Shown here in pieces: positions 1-7,923 of a stretch of 64,000 nt of DNA. The number at the start of each line of letters is the position of its first letter. The stretch's first letter is position 1. The stretch is from Actinomadura nitritigenes (GTDB taxonomy: Bacteria; Actinomycetota; Actinomycetes; Streptosporangiales; Streptosporangiaceae), in the NCBI RefSeq assembly GCF_017573545.1, contig NZ_JAGEOK010000030.1, positions 1-64,000 on the forward strand, written 5' to 3'. The translations under genes were made by a program, and so were the position numbers. Below the pieces are notes generated by a model. It ran no database searches. It was not told the origin of the DNA and saw only the letters and a list, made by a program, of their open reading frames with translations.

Positions 1-2
1 CC

Positions 3-227
3 TGGCTGCGGGGACGCGGGATCGTGCCGCGCATCGCCCGAGCCGGCATCGAGTCCAGCGAGCGTCTGGGCCGCCACCGCTGGAAGATCGAACGGACTCT
101 GGCCTGGCTTTTCGGCTACCGGCGCCTGACCGTCCGCTACGAACGCCACGGCCACCTGTTCAACGCCTTCCTCGTTCTCGCCGCAGCCATCACCTGCTAC
201 AAGAAGCTCACACAACTCCCCACATGA
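3..227 (+). CDS. IS5-family DDE transposase, C-terminal fragment cut by the window edge
   Basis: The frame is open at the left edge, so only about the last 74 residues are present. The segment reading RHRWKIERTLAWLFGYRRL is the C-terminal part of IS5-type DDE transposases, and the E of KIERT is the expected third catalytic residue. It ends in a hydrophobic tail (FNAFLVLAAAITCYKKL) usual for the group. It is not a copy of the complete IS at 58.8 kb: the C-terminal sequences differ clearly. No inverted repeat could be assigned because the left end lies outside the window. Whether the full element is intact cannot be told from here. Confidence 0.8.
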   Translation, partial: WLRGRGIVPRIARAGIESSERLGRHRWKIERTLAWLFGYRRLTVRYERHGHLFNAFLVLAAAITCYKKLTQLPT

Positions 228-279
228 GACACGCTCGAAGTGTAATTGCGAAGCCGGCGCCTTGGAGTCCTACTTCTGA

Positions 280-684
280 TTACCTGCCGTTGTACCACTT
301 GGTGGTGTGGCAGTAGTATTTGTCGCTGGCCTTCTGCAGGCAGATACGGAAAGTGATTTTCGTCTTCTCGGGCAGATTGTGGGTTCTGGCGTCCGTCTGA
401 ATGCACCTGCCTCTACCGGCTACTCGGAGAGAGTAGGACTTGGTGCTCCAGGACACACGTCCGTATGCGGTGTAGCTGTCCGCTTCGATGTCGCACACTT
501 GTACGACATCGCCGCGCTGCACGAAGCGGATCGCTGCGCCCGGGTTGATGTCGCCGGAGAGCATCCTGTGATCCCAGGACGCAGCGGATGCCTGGGGTGC
601 GGTGACAAGCACCGTTGTGCCGATAATCGCGGATCCGCTGATCGCCAGCGAAATCATGTGCTTCGCGGGTCGGTTGACCTTCAA
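280..684 (-). CDS. Small secreted protein of unknown function
   Basis: This is a 134-residue protein with a clear Sec signal peptide: basic start (KVNRPAKH), hydrophobic core (ISLAISGSAIIGTTVLV) and an AxA-type site near APQASAAS at residues 30-36. The mature part is about 100 residues, basic and rich in aromatic residues, with four cysteines that could form two disulfides (VCDIEAD, GRCIQT, RICLQK, YYCHTT). The start is TTG, supported by an AAAGGCGA ribosome site about 7 bases upstream; an in-frame ATG at 657 would remove part of the basic region of the signal. No family is recognised. It lies next to the transposase remnant and faces away from the MTHFR-like gene, so no operon partner suggests a role. 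An extracellular role is inferred only from the export signal. Confidence 0.75.
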   Translation of the reverse strand: MKVNRPAKHMISLAISGSAIIGTTVLVTAPQASAASWDHRMLSGDINPGAAIRFVQRGDVVQVCDIEADSYTAYGRVSWSTKSYSLRVAGRGRCIQTDARTHNLPEKTKITFRICLQKASDKYYCHTTKWYNGR

Positions 685-952
685 GACGATCGCCTTTCTG
701 TCGTGCCCCCTCCAGGTCGCTCATGGCCTGGCAGACGAGACCGTCCGCAGTTCGTACCTGATCGCAACTTATCGATGTGGAGTTCCGGCCTCCGGCACTG
801 CCTCGACCGCGCGGCGACTGTCGAAGAAGGAGATCATCCGATGCCTCAGCGCGACATCCCGCGCGAGGTCTACCGCGCCCTCGTCCCGGCCCACAGGGCG
901 CATTCGCCGCCTTCCGCAAGACCCGGTGGGGCGGCGCCTGTAGGGTTCGGGG

Positions 953-1732
953 ATGGTGGCTGATGGCTTCGAGGTGATCTGCGAGATCGAGCCGCCCGTC
1001 CGTCCGGATCTGGCACGGGTGCGGCACCAGATCGGCGTGCTGAGCCCGGTCGCCGACTCGTTCCTGATCCCGGACAACCACATCGGGCGGGCGACGGTGT
1101 CGAGCGTGGCGGTCGCCCACGAGGTGCAGGCGATGGGCGCCTCCGGGATCGCGTGCCTGAACTCGCGGGACCGCAACCTGCTGGGGTTCCGCCGCGACCT
1201 GCTCACGGCCGCGGCGTACGGGGTGGACCGGTTCCTGTTCGTCTACGGCGACAAGCCGACCGTGGGCGGGCGGACGAGCGAGCTGAACGTGCGCGCCATG
1301 ATCGAGGAGACGCGGGCGGCGGCGGAGGACCCGGTGTTCGCCGGACGCGCGCCGTTCCGGGCCGGCGTCGCCACCGGACTGCGGGCCGTCCCCGCGTGGA
1401 AGGCCCAGGCCGACTTCGTGTTCGTCCAGGTCAGCTACTCGCTGGACGCCCTGCTGCGCTGGCGGGACAGCGTCCGGCTGGACGTCCCGGTGTACGCGGG
1501 CGTGATGGTGCTGGCGAGCACCGGCATGGCCCGCAACCTCGCGGCGGCGATCCCCGACATCGCCATCCCGGACGACCTGGTCGCGGCGGTCGAGCGGGAC
1601 CGGGACGCCGGGGTGGACGCCGCGTGCGAGCACGTGCTGGCGATCCGCGACAGCGGCGCCTTCGACGGCGTGCACCTGGTGCCGGTCAGCAGGTACCGCC
1701 AGGTCGCCGCCCGCCTGGAGCAGCACTTCTGA
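953..1732 (+). CDS. Methylenetetrahydrofolate reductase-like protein (short MetF-family TIM barrel)
   Basis: The 259-residue protein fits the MTHFR-like barrel. It opens with FEVICEIEPP, matching the conserved FE-x-x-PP strand of MetF, followed by the SFLIPDNHIGRA segment, the ASGIACLNSRDRN turn and FLFVYGDKP. Canonical MetF is near 290-300 residues and binds FAD. This short form lacks an obvious fit to some FAD-contacting loops and is closer to the divergent actinobacterial MTHFR-like proteins, some reported to act without FAD. A role in 5,10-methylene-THF reduction or another folate/one-carbon step is plausible but not shown. The ATG at 953 is chosen because the FEVICEIEPP strand follows within five residues. 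It stands alone; the AraC gene is convergent, with 12 bases between stops. Confidence 0.7.
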   Translation: MVADGFEVICEIEPPVRPDLARVRHQIGVLSPVADSFLIPDNHIGRATVSSVAVAHEVQAMGASGIACLNSRDRNLLGFRRDLLTAAAYGVDRFLFVYGDKPTVGGRTSELNVRAMIEETRAAAEDPVFAGRAPFRAGVATGLRAVPAWKAQADFVFVQVSYSLDALLRWRDSVRLDVPVYAGVMVLASTGMARNLAAAIPDIAIPDDLVAAVERDRDAGVDAACEHVLAIRDSGAFDGVHLVPVSRYRQVAARLEQHF

Positions 1733-1744
1733 CCCGCGGCGCCG

Positions 1745-2521
1745 TCACGGGTTCGTCCGGTAGCGGCCCGGGGTCGTGCCGACGAGGTCGGCGAAGGCCG
1801 CGATGAAACCGCTGGGGTTCGCCCAGCCGCAGGCGTGCGCGACGCGGGTCGTGTCGTGGCCCTCGGCGAGGAGGACGAGCGCGTGGTGGACGCGCAGCTG
1901 CGTGCGCCACTGGTAGAAGGTCATGCCGAGCTCGTTGCGGAACAGGCGGCTGAGCGTCCGGGGGCTGGCCCCGATCCGCCGCCCGAGCCCGGCGAGCGAG
2001 GTGGTGTCGGCGGGGTCCTCGCGCAGCGCCCGGGCGATGGCCCGCAACCGGTCGTCGCGTGGTTCGGGCAGTTGCAGCGGCTGCTCGGGCGCCTCGCGGA
2101 GCTCGTCGACGAGGACGCGCCGGAGCCGGGTCCGGGCGTCCGCGGCGCGGTCCTCGCGGCGCGGGCCCGTGAGCGCGAGCAGGATCTCGCGGGCCAGGTC
2201 GGAGACCAGGTAGACGGCGGGGCGGTCGGGGACGAGCCGGGCCAGGGACGCCGGCAGGAAGACGATCCGCATGTCGGTGGTGCCGTGGGCGCGGTGGTGG
2301 TGCGTGAACCCGGCGGGGGTCCAGGCGGCCCGGTTGGCCGGGACGATCGAGGTGCCGTCCTCGGTGTGCACCGACAGCACGCCGCGGGCCGCGTACACCA
2401 GGTGCCCGCGCGAGTGGGTCTGCGCCGTGCTCGTCCCGCCCGCCGGCCACAGATGCGCCCCTCCGGACGGCCACAGGCGGGACGCCGGACCGGGTGCGGG
2501 AACGTGGCGGCCAACGGGCAT
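1745..2521 (-). CDS. AraC-family transcriptional regulator with N-terminal cupin sensor
   Basis: The 258-residue protein has an N-terminal cupin-like effector region (HSRGHLVYAARGVLSV, about residues 35-90) and a C-terminal double HTH of the AraC/XylS type. The first HTH includes SLAGLGRRIGASPRTLSRLF and the second includes DTTRVAHACGWANPSGFIAAF, ending in the typical GTTPGRYR. It is transcribed divergently from the quinone-reductase-like gene at 2617 across a 95-base gap, so it most likely controls that gene and possibly itself. The AraC HTH is clear; the ligand is unknown. Confidence 0.9.
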   Translation of the reverse strand: MPVGRHVPAPGPASRLWPSGGAHLWPAGGTSTAQTHSRGHLVYAARGVLSVHTEDGTSIVPANRAAWTPAGFTHHHRAHGTTDMRIVFLPASLARLVPDRPAVYLVSDLAREILLALTGPRREDRAADARTRLRRVLVDELREAPEQPLQLPEPRDDRLRAIARALREDPADTTSLAGLGRRIGASPRTLSRLFRNELGMTFYQWRTQLRVHHALVLLAEGHDTTRVAHACGWANPSGFIAAFADLVGTTPGRYRTNP

Positions 2522-2616
2522 GGGTTGGCATTCTACCGGTGGTCGGCCGCACCGCCCTCCGGCGAGAGTGGACGCATGAACCGCGTCCTCCTCCTTCCGT
2601 CGAAAGGTGATGTGCG

Positions 2617-3612
2617 ATGAGCGCGACGATGCGGGCGGCCGTCTGCCTCGGGCCCGGCGGGCCGGAGACGCTGGAGGTCCGCGAGGTGCCGGTCCCGGCG
2701 GTCCGGGACGGCTGGAGCCTGGTGCGGGTCATGGGCGCGGGCCTGAACCGGTCGGAGCTGCGGACGCGCCAGGGGCACTCCCCGAACGTGGTGTTCCCGC
2801 GCGTGCTCGGCATCGAGTGCGTGGGCGTCGTGGCGGCGTCGACCGATCCCGCGGTGCCGGAGGGGACGACCGTCGCGGCGGTGATGGGGGAGATGGGGCG
2901 GGAGTTCGACGGCGGCTACGCGGAGTACGCGCTGCTGCCGAACGCGCTGCTGATGCCTGTCGCCACCACGCTGCCCTGGGACGTCCTGGCGGCGCTGCCC
3001 GAGACGTACCTGACGGCGCAGGGCGCGCTCGACGCACTCGACGCGCTGGGCGCGGGGCCGGGCGGCGGGCGGCTGCTCGTCCGGGGCGGGACGTCGTCGG
3101 TCGGGATGGCGGCCCTGTCGATCGCGTCCGCCCACGGCCTGGAGATCGCGGCCACCACCCGGCAGAAGGACAGGATCGACGCGCTGGCCGCCGCCGGCGC
3201 CGCCCACGTGCTCGTCGACACCGGCGGTTCGCTCGCGGAGGACGTGCGGGCGATCTGGCCCGAGGGCCCGGACCACGTCCTCGACCTCGTCGGAGCGGCC
3301 ACGGCGGTGGACTCCCTGCGCCTGGCCCGCCGCGGCGGGACGGTCTGCGTGGCGGGCTCGCTCAGCGGCTGGGCCATCCCGGACTTCCAGCCGGTCGCGA
3401 TGATCCCGTCCGGGACGAGGCTCACGGCCTTCCACAGCGACGACCTCAAGGGCGCCGCGGGCGCCGCGCTGCTGCGGCGGATCGTCCGGCAGGTCGAGGC
3501 GGGCGTCTACCGGCCGAACATCGACCGCGTCTTCGCCCTGGCGGACGTCGTCGCGGCCCACCGCCACATGGAGAACGACCAGGCCACCGGGAAGGTCGTC
3601 CTGATCCCCTAG
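2617..3612 (+). CDS. MDR-family zinc-independent alcohol dehydrogenase / quinone oxidoreductase-like protein
   Basis: This 331-residue medium-chain dehydrogenase/reductase carries an N-terminal GroES-like domain (LEVREVPVPAV, GAGLNRSELRTRQGH) and a Rossmann domain with a nucleotide-binding GGTSSVGMAALSIA loop near residues 165-180. The structural-zinc cysteine cluster of true alcohol dehydrogenases is missing, so it belongs with QOR-type NADPH:quinone or enone reductases. An AAGGTGA ribosome site precedes the ATG by about 6 bases. It is divergent from the AraC regulator, which probably controls it, and convergent with the SDR gene across a hairpin. The substrate cannot be read from the sequence. 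Confidence 0.88.
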   Translation: MSATMRAAVCLGPGGPETLEVREVPVPAVRDGWSLVRVMGAGLNRSELRTRQGHSPNVVFPRVLGIECVGVVAASTDPAVPEGTTVAAVMGEMGREFDGGYAEYALLPNALLMPVATTLPWDVLAALPETYLTAQGALDALDALGAGPGGGRLLVRGGTSSVGMAALSIASAHGLEIAATTRQKDRIDALAAAGAAHVLVDTGGSLAEDVRAIWPEGPDHVLDLVGAATAVDSLRLARRGGTVCVAGSLSGWAIPDFQPVAMIPSGTRLTAFHSDDLKGAAGAALLRRIVRQVEAGVYRPNIDRVFALADVVAAHRHMENDQATGKVVLIP

Positions 3613-3623
3613 CCGTTCCGGCG

Positions 3624-3646
3624 GCGCCCGCCGGCCCGGCGGGCGC
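3624..3646. terminator. Hairpin between convergent genes, likely bidirectional terminator
   Basis: A perfect 9-bp stem GCGCCCGCC / GGCGGGCGC with a 5-base loop lies between the stop of the MDR gene (3612) and the stop of the SDR gene (3651). It has no U-tract, as is common in high-GC actinomycetes. Confidence 0.6.
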
Positions 3647-3650
3647 TCCG

Positions 3651-4445
3651 CTAGGGCAGGATCGCGTCGACGTAGCCGCCGTCGGCGCGGATCGCCCCGC
3701 CGGTGGTGGCCGAGGCGTGCGGCGAGCTGAGGTAGACGACCATGCCGGCGATCTCCTCGGGCTCGATGAGCCGCCGGAGCAGCGAGTTCGGGCGGTGCTC
3801 GGCCATGAAGCGGCGCTGCGCCTCGTCCCAGGGCAGGCCGTCCCCGACCATCTCGGCGACGAAGTCCTCCACGCCGCCGGTGTGGGTCGGCCCGGCCAGG
3901 ACGGTGTTGACGGTGACGCCCGTCCCCGCGACGGCCTTGGCGTAGCCGCGCGAGACGGCCAGCAGCGCCGTCTTCGAGACGCCGTAGTGCACCATCTCCT
4001 CGGGGATCACCACCGCCGAGTCGCTGGCGATGAACTGCACGCGCCCCCAGCCGCGCCCGGTCATGCCCGGCAGGTAGAGGCGGGCGAGCCGCACCCCCGA
4101 CAGCACGTTGACCTCGAAGTAGTGCCGCCACTCGTCGTCGTCGACCTCCAGGACGGGCCGCGCCCCGAAGATGCCCAGGTTGTTGATCAGGATGTCCACG
4201 TCGGGCACCTGGGCGCGTACCGCCTCGGCGCCTTCGGCGGTGGCGACGTCGGCGGCCACGCCCCGCACGTCGGCGTCCGGCAGTTCGGCGCGCAGCGCGT
4301 CCAGGGCGCCCGCGACGCTTCCGTCCGACCGCCCGTTGACGACGGTGGTCGCTCCGGCCCGTGCCAGGCCCGCGGCGATGGCGCGGCCGATGCCCTGGGT
4401 GGAGCCGCTGACGAAGGCGGTCCGCCCGCTGAGATCGATGTCCAT
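3651..4445 (-). CDS. Short-chain dehydrogenase/reductase (SDR)
   Basis: This 264-residue classical SDR has the cofactor loop TAFVSGSTQGIGRA at residues 8-21, the NNLG motif (ILINNLGIFG), and an active-site YxxxK in VHYGVSKTALL. The start MDIDLSGRTAF is chosen because it puts the first beta strand at the N-terminus; the frame continues 80 codons upstream but only as low-complexity Arg/Pro-rich sequence overlapping the TetR gene. It lies downstream of the TetR gene on the same strand after a 97-base gap filled with a short tandem repeat. The position beside a meta-cleavage operon suggests a role in the same catabolic route, for example oxidising a dihydrodiol or alcohol, but this is inference. 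Confidence 0.88.
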   Translation of the reverse strand: MDIDLSGRTAFVSGSTQGIGRAIAAGLARAGATTVVNGRSDGSVAGALDALRAELPDADVRGVAADVATAEGAEAVRAQVPDVDILINNLGIFGARPVLEVDDDEWRHYFEVNVLSGVRLARLYLPGMTGRGWGRVQFIASDSAVVIPEEMVHYGVSKTALLAVSRGYAKAVAGTGVTVNTVLAGPTHTGGVEDFVAEMVGDGLPWDEAQRRFMAEHRPNSLLRRLIEPEEIAGMVVYLSSPHASATTGGAIRADGGYVDAILP

Positions 4446-4475
4446 GGCGGTGACCCTTCCCACGTCGCCGCCGGT

Positions 4476-4520
4476 CAGCCGTCGTGGCGGGGCAGCCGTC
4501 GTGGCGGGGCAGCCGTCGTG
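4476..4520. repeat. 17-bp tandem repeat, 2.6 copies, between TetR and SDR genes
   Basis: The unit CAGCCGTCGTGGCGGGG occurs twice without a mismatch, followed by the first 11 bases of a third copy. It occupies about half of the gap upstream of the SDR start. It could be slippage, or it could affect spacing of transcription signals. Confidence 0.8.
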
Positions 4521-4542
4521 ACAGGTCAGGCGTCGTCGCGGG

Positions 4543-5220
4543 TCAGGCGCCGCGCGCGGACGGCGCGGCGGCGCGCAGCCCGGCCGCCCGCGCCTCGCCG
4601 AGCGCGGCCACCGCCTCCGCGAGCAGCCGCATCTGGGCGGCGAGGTCGCGGTGCGGTTCGGCCTGCAGGGCGACGAACGCGCCATCGAACCCGGCGATGC
4701 CGAAGTAGTCGAGCTGGTCCGCGACGGCCTGCGCGATCTCCTCGCCCTCCGGCGCGAAGGACAGCGCGATCATCTTGTTCATGTGCGCGCGGCCGTCCCG
4801 CCGCACCCGCTCGATGATGCCGTCCACCTCGGCCTCGGCGGCCTCGGCGCTCATGACGAGGAGCAGGTGCAGGCGCAGGAACTCCGGGCGGTCCAGGAAC
4901 ACCTCGCCGGTGCGCAGCAGGAACCACGTCAGCCGCTCGCGCGGGGTGCCGCCCTCCGGGCCGCCCGCCTGGGCCCGCCGCATCGCCGCGAAGAAGTCCT
5001 CGGCGCCGCGCGCCATGACCGCCGACAGCAGCCCCGCCTTGGAGTGGAAGTGGTGGTACACCGCACTCTTCGGCAGGCCGGTCTCCCGGCTCAGCACCGA
5101 CAGCGAGGTGGCGGCGTAGCCGCGCTCCGCCATGATCCGGGCCGCGACGTCGAGGATCTCCTCCCGTGACCTGCGGCCACGGCGGTTCCCGATCGTCTCG
5201 TCCGCCACGCGTCGAAGCAT
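4543..5220 (-). CDS. TetR-family transcriptional repressor
   Basis: This 225-residue protein has an N-terminal TetR HTH: SREEILDVAARIMAERGY followed by TSLSVLSRETGLPKSAVYHHF, the recognition helix ending in YHHFHSK. The C-terminal region is the usual all-helical ligand pocket. The start at MLRRVADE leaves a short basic arm before the HTH; the longer frame to 5292 would run over the divergent promoter region. It is transcribed away from the FAD monooxygenase gene, so it most likely represses that operon and itself, with an aromatic intermediate as inducer. An ACCG-N6-CGGT inverted repeat in the divergent region is a candidate operator. Confidence 0.92.
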   Translation of the reverse strand: MLRRVADETIGNRRGRRSREEILDVAARIMAERGYAATSLSVLSRETGLPKSAVYHHFHSKAGLLSAVMARGAEDFFAAMRRAQAGGPEGGTPRERLTWFLLRTGEVFLDRPEFLRLHLLLVMSAEAAEAEVDGIIERVRRDGRAHMNKMIALSFAPEGEEIAQAVADQLDYFGIAGFDGAFVALQAEPHRDLAAQMRLLAEAVAALGEARAAGLRAAAPSARGA

Positions 5221-5314
5221 AGACGCCCCGCGCCGCCCCCTCGCGCGGGCGATTCTGCACAGCGGAATTTCATGGACACCCAGGAGGAACACATGTGAGG
5301 GTGGCCACTGTTGT

Positions 5315-5328
5315 ACCGAACGACCGGT
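5315..5328. promoter_or_regulatory. Candidate TetR operator (ACCG-N6-CGGT)
   Basis: ACCGAACGACCGGT is an inverted repeat, ACCG and CGGT separated by 6 bases, 95 bases upstream of the TetR start and 36 bases upstream of the chosen monooxygenase start. ACCG/CGGT half-sites are common for actinobacterial TetR proteins. Assignment to this repressor is inferred from position only. Confidence 0.45.
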
Positions 5329-5363
5329 CCAAAACTTGTCGGAAGAGCCGCCCCGGAGCCCGC

Positions 5364-6908
5364 ATGAGCCAGCATTTCGACGCCGACGTCGCGATCGTCG
5401 GCTACGGCCCCACCGGCGTGACCGCCGCCCTGACCCTCGCGAAGCGCGGCGTCTCGGTGGTCGCGTTCGAGCGGGACGCCGCCATCTACCCGCGCGCCCG
5501 CGCCGTCACGGTGAACGACTGGACGATGCGGATCTTCCAGAGCCTCGGCATCGACGAGCGGATCACCAAGGTGATCGAGCCGCAGCGGGCCCTGCGCTGG
5601 GTGACCTACGACGGCACCGAGATCATGCGCGTCGAGCATCCGCCGTCGGCGCTCGGCCCCGGGCCCCGCTTCTACAACATCTACCAGCCGGCCATGGAGG
5701 CCGAGCTGCGCGCCTGCGCCGAGGAGCACGGCGACCTGATCGACGTCCGCTACGGCGCCGAGGTGACCGGGCTGGAGCAGGACGCCACCGGGGTGACGGT
5801 GACGGCCGTGGACGCCGCGACGGGCGAGGAGCGCACCGTCCGCGCCCGCTACGCGATCGGCGCCGACGGCGGCGGCAGCCCCACCCGCGGCATGATCGGC
5901 GGCCGGCTCGACGGCGACACGATCGACGTGCGGTGGATCGTCATCGACTGCCGCGTCAAGCGCTGGTGGCCCGACCGCGACCTCCTCACCTTCTGGTCCG
6001 ACCGGCGGCGCCCGGTGGTCGACATCGCGCTGTCCGCGGGCAACCACCGCTGGGAGATCCCGCTCGAGCCGCACGAGACCGAGGCGGACTTCGCGTCCGA
6101 GGACGACGTCTGGCCGCTGCTCAAGGCGCTGGGCGTCACCACCGACGACGTCTCGATCCACCAGTGGGCCTTCTACCGCCACCACACCCGGATGGCGGAC
6201 GCCTGGCGGTCGGGCCGGATCTTCCTCGCCGGGGACGCCGCCCACCTCATGCCGCCGTGGGCGGGCGCCGGGATGCAGACCGGCATGCGGGACGCGCACA
6301 ACCTCGGCTGGAAGCTCGCCCGCGTCCTCAACGGCGAGCTGGACGAGAGCTGGCTCGACACCTACGAGACCGAGCGGCGGCCGAACGCCGCGTTCTACAC
6401 GGCCCTCGCCGTCGGGCTCGGCCGGGTCATCAAGCAGGAGGCGACCCCGGCGGAGATCGAGGAGATGAACCGGGTGCCGGAGGGCACGGTGACGCCGTTC
6501 GAGCCGCCGCTGACCGCGCCGCCGGTGCTGGAGGCGGGCTGGATCCGCGGGCCGGTCGGGGACGCGAGCATCGTCGGCCGGATGGTCCCGCAGCCCGTCG
6601 CGGGGGACGCGACCGGCCGGATGGCGCGCCTCGACGACCTGCTCGGTGACGGCTTCGTGCTGCTCGGCGCGGACGTCGACCCGGCGGGCCTGCTCACCGC
6701 CGCGGAGCGCGAGCGCTGGGACGCGCTCGGCGCCCGCTACGTCGCGGTCCGCCCGAAGACCGCCTACACGCGGGGCCCGGAGGAACTGGTCGACCTTGAC
6801 GAGGTGCTGCTGCCGTGGCTGGCGCGGTACGGCGTCCGCGCCGTCGCGGTGCGCCCCGACCGGTTCGTGGCGGCCGCCGACGTCTCCGGCCTCGCTGCCC
6901 CCGCATGA
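5364..6908 (+). CDS. FAD-dependent aromatic hydroxylase, MhpA-like class A flavoprotein monooxygenase
   Basis: The 514-residue protein has the FAD Rossmann motif DVAIVGYGPTGVTAA near the start, the DG motif region (GADGGGSPTR) and the second FAD motif FLAGDAAHLMPPWAGAGMQ about residues 287-306. This matches class A phenol and 3-(3-hydroxyphenyl)propionate hydroxylases, which put a second hydroxyl on a phenolic ring using NAD(P)H and O2. It heads an operon with an extradiol dioxygenase and a C-C hydrolase, exactly the order needed for ring hydroxylation and meta cleavage. The start MSQHFDADV fits the family. An alternative GTG at 5295 has a better ribosome site (AGGAGG at 5282-5287) and would add 23 residues, placing the putative operator inside the coding region. 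Confidence 0.92.
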   Translation: MSQHFDADVAIVGYGPTGVTAALTLAKRGVSVVAFERDAAIYPRARAVTVNDWTMRIFQSLGIDERITKVIEPQRALRWVTYDGTEIMRVEHPPSALGPGPRFYNIYQPAMEAELRACAEEHGDLIDVRYGAEVTGLEQDATGVTVTAVDAATGEERTVRARYAIGADGGGSPTRGMIGGRLDGDTIDVRWIVIDCRVKRWWPDRDLLTFWSDRRRPVVDIALSAGNHRWEIPLEPHETEADFASEDDVWPLLKALGVTTDDVSIHQWAFYRHHTRMADAWRSGRIFLAGDAAHLMPPWAGAGMQTGMRDAHNLGWKLARVLNGELDESWLDTYETERRPNAAFYTALAVGLGRVIKQEATPAEIEEMNRVPEGTVTPFEPPLTAPPVLEAGWIRGPVGDASIVGRMVPQPVAGDATGRMARLDDLLGDGFVLLGADVDPAGLLTAAERERWDALGARYVAVRPKTAYTRGPEELVDLDEVLLPWLARYGVRAVAVRPDRFVAAADVSGLAAPA

Positions 6909-6996
6909 CCCGCAGCCGCCCGTCCCGCGGCCTCCGCACGGCCCGCCGCCCGTCCCGCCGCTCGTACCGCGGCGCCGAGAGCAAGGAGGACTCCCG

Positions 6997-7923
6997 ATGA
7001 CCGGAGTCAAGGAACTGGCGTACGTCGTCTACGAGGCGAGCAGCCTCGACGACTGGGAGCACTTCGGCGTGAGCCTGCTCGGCATGCAGCTCGCCGAGAA
7101 GTCCGCCGACGCCATCGCCCTGCGCACCGACCGGAAGGCCCACCGCTGGCTCGTCCGGCGCGGACCGGCCGACGACCTGGTGGCCAGCGGCTACGAGGTC
7201 GCGGACGGCGCCGCCCTCGACGCGCTCATCGAACGGCTCGCGGCCGCCGGTGTCGAGGTCGCGGAGGGCGACGCCGACCTCGCCGCGTCGCGCGCCGTCG
7301 ACCGCATCGCCGTGACCGCGGACCCGATGGGCAACCGTGTCGAACTGGTCACCGGCTTCGCCGACGCCCCCACCCCCTTCCACTCCGACGCGCTGCTCGG
7401 CGGGTTCGTCACCGGCGCCGGAGGCGCGGGCCACCACGTGCTCCTGTCGAAGGGCGTCGCGCGCGAGACGTACCTGGAGTTCTACGAGGGGCTGCTCGGC
7501 TTCCGGATCTCCGACCGCATCGTCGAGGAGCTCGCCCCCGGCGCCGTCGCCGACCTGATCTTCCTGCGCTGCAACCCCCGCCACCACTCCGTCGCGTTCG
7601 GCGACATGCCGCACCCGAAGCGGACCCACCACTTCATGATCGAGGTGACCGACGTCCGCGACGTCGGCATGGCCTACGACCGCTGCATGGACGCGGGCCA
7701 GCCGTTCGAGATGACCCTCGGCATGCACCCGAACGACCACATGTTCAGCTTCTACGTGCAGACGCCTTCCGGCTTCAGCGTCGAGTACGGCTGGGGCGGC
7801 CTGCTCGTCGACGACGCGACCTGGCAGGTCAAGACGCTGGACCGGCTCCACAGCTGGGGGCACCGGCCGCCCGGGGTCGTCGCCGGCCTGCTCTCCCGCG
7901 CCTCCGGAAAGGACGCCCTCTGA
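6997..7923 (+). CDS. Type I extradiol (catechol 2,3-) dioxygenase, VOC superfamily
   Basis: The 308-residue protein has two VOC halves, as in 2,3-dihydroxybiphenyl dioxygenase (BphC) and related enzymes. The expected iron ligands are visible: His in AGHHVLLS (residues 146-147), His in RTHHFMIEV (211-212) and Glu in SVEYGWGG (263). The enzyme would open a catechol ring next to one hydroxyl using Fe(II) and O2. An AAGGAGGA ribosome site lies 6 bases upstream of the ATG. It follows the monooxygenase by 88 bases and overlaps the hydrolase start by one base (TGATG), so the two are probably translationally coupled. The exact catechol is unknown; substituted phenylpropionate, biphenyl or steroid-derived rings are all possible. 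Confidence 0.93.
   Translation: MTGVKELAYVVYEASSLDDWEHFGVSLLGMQLAEKSADAIALRTDRKAHRWLVRRGPADDLVASGYEVADGAALDALIERLAAAGVEVAEGDADLAASRAVDRIAVTADPMGNRVELVTGFADAPTPFHSDALLGGFVTGAGGAGHHVLLSKGVARETYLEFYEGLLGFRISDRIVEELAPGAVADLIFLRCNPRHHSVAFGDMPHPKRTHHFMIEVTDVRDVGMAYDRCMDAGQPFEMTLGMHPNDHMFSFYVQTPSGFSVEYGWGGLLVDDATWQVKTLDRLHSWGHRPPGVVAGLLSRASGKDAL

Noticed and set aside
1-227. Same IS as the complete element at 58.8 kb
   Set aside because: C-terminal sequences differ (KIERTLAWLFGYRRL against VVERCFNQLKRFRGL) and the flanks do not share the inverted repeat; a different IS5-type group.
413-1726. 437-codon open frame on the minus strand across the secreted protein and MTHFR-like genes
   Set aside because: Arg/Gly/His/Asp-rich shadow of the real genes in GC-rich DNA; no ribosome site or recognisable domain.
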